Shown in pieces: positions 63,979-64,000 of a DNA stretch of 64,000 bases; positions within the stretch are counted from its first letter, which is position 1, and each line of letters opens with the position of its first letter. Under the pieces are notes generated by a model. That model saw only the letters and a program-made list of their open reading frames with translations, made no database searches and was not told the origin of the DNA. The position numbers were made by a program, and so were the translations under genes. Source of the stretch: Propionicimonas sp020161015 (GTDB taxonomy: Bacteria > Actinomycetota > Actinomycetes > Propionibacteriales > Propionibacteriaceae); the NCBI RefSeq assembly GCF_964266745.1, contig NZ_CAXWGX010000012.1:434001-498000 (forward strand), read 5' to 3'.

Positions 63979-64000
63979 GGCGTCCTCCTTGTGTCGTGGT

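Overview
This is 64 kb of chromosome from a high-GC Gram-positive bacterium of the Actinomycetota. Support: roughly 70% GC with third-position GC bias, many GTG starts, TANNNT -10 boxes without clear -35 boxes, a 23S rRNA of about 3.1 kb carrying the extra helix that actinobacterial 23S genes have (near 14300-14420), a Pup ligase, PafBC, and gene order shared with the mycobacterial Rv1689-Rv1711 and Rv2092c-Rv2097c blocks. The 16S looks like Propionibacteriales to me, but that is from memory and not from an alignment. The last 1.7 kb belongs to an integrated mobile element.

Layout. 1-5627: arginine operon argC(partial)-J-B-D-R-H, without argF or argG. 5632-9090: LuxR-type response regulator and histidine kinase (minus), divergent from a membrane-anchored alpha/beta hydrolase. 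9152-10417: tyrS. 10418-16130: complete rrn operon (two promoters, boxA-like site, 16S, 23S, 5S, RNase III stems, terminator). 16179-27491: TPR-like protein with a 60-bp coding repeat, HAD phosphatase, biotin ECF transporter (bioY, ATPase, permease), small conserved protein, tlyA, nadK, recN, pyrG, Nudix hydrolase, xerD. 27512-31958: putative Tat lipoprotein of the endonuclease/exonuclease/phosphatase family, parA, a ribbon-helix-helix-like protein, scpA, scpB, rluB. 31964-42265: pafA, double-FKBP lipoprotein, gluQ (minus), pafB, pafC, a 63-residue membrane protein, tatA, tatC, a diacylglycerol-kinase-like protein, helY. 42286-45069: hisF, HIT protein, secreted SpoIID-like protein (minus). 45262-48762: ilvBNC with a transcription attenuator and a 13-residue leader peptide. 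48763-50362: an AbiEi/DUF559-like gene between two copies of a palindromic repeat. 50363-61066: CtpE-like P-type ATPase, leuB (minus), ilvE, tpx (minus), cimA, DUF1707 protein, deoA (minus), a 2-hydroxyacid dehydrogenase, a FAH-family protein. 61068-62299: CPBP protease, tRNA-Gln, tRNA-Glu. 62300-64000: integrase and excisionase-like gene of an element apparently inserted at tRNA-Glu.

How the genes work together. Two amino-acid programmes dominate. The arginine genes are translationally coupled with their own repressor. The branched-chain set (ilvBNC, ilvE, leuB, cimA) could make valine and supply isoleucine from pyruvate through citramalate; ilvBNC expression should follow charging of Leu/Val tRNAs through the leader peptide. 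The middle of the window carries genome maintenance genes: ParA/ScpAB for chromosome organisation, XerD, RecN, and PafBC, which controls DNA-damage genes in mycobacteria.

A theme running through the window is gene starts that look leaderless: a TANNNT hexamer ends 6-8 bases before the start codon at about twenty first-in-unit genes, and in five cases the hexamer's TAG (or the TAG just before tatA's promoter) is the stop codon of the gene before. The least ordinary pieces are the ilv attenuator, the palindromic repeat pair, the unlinked pafA, the coding 60-bp repeat and the element at the right edge.
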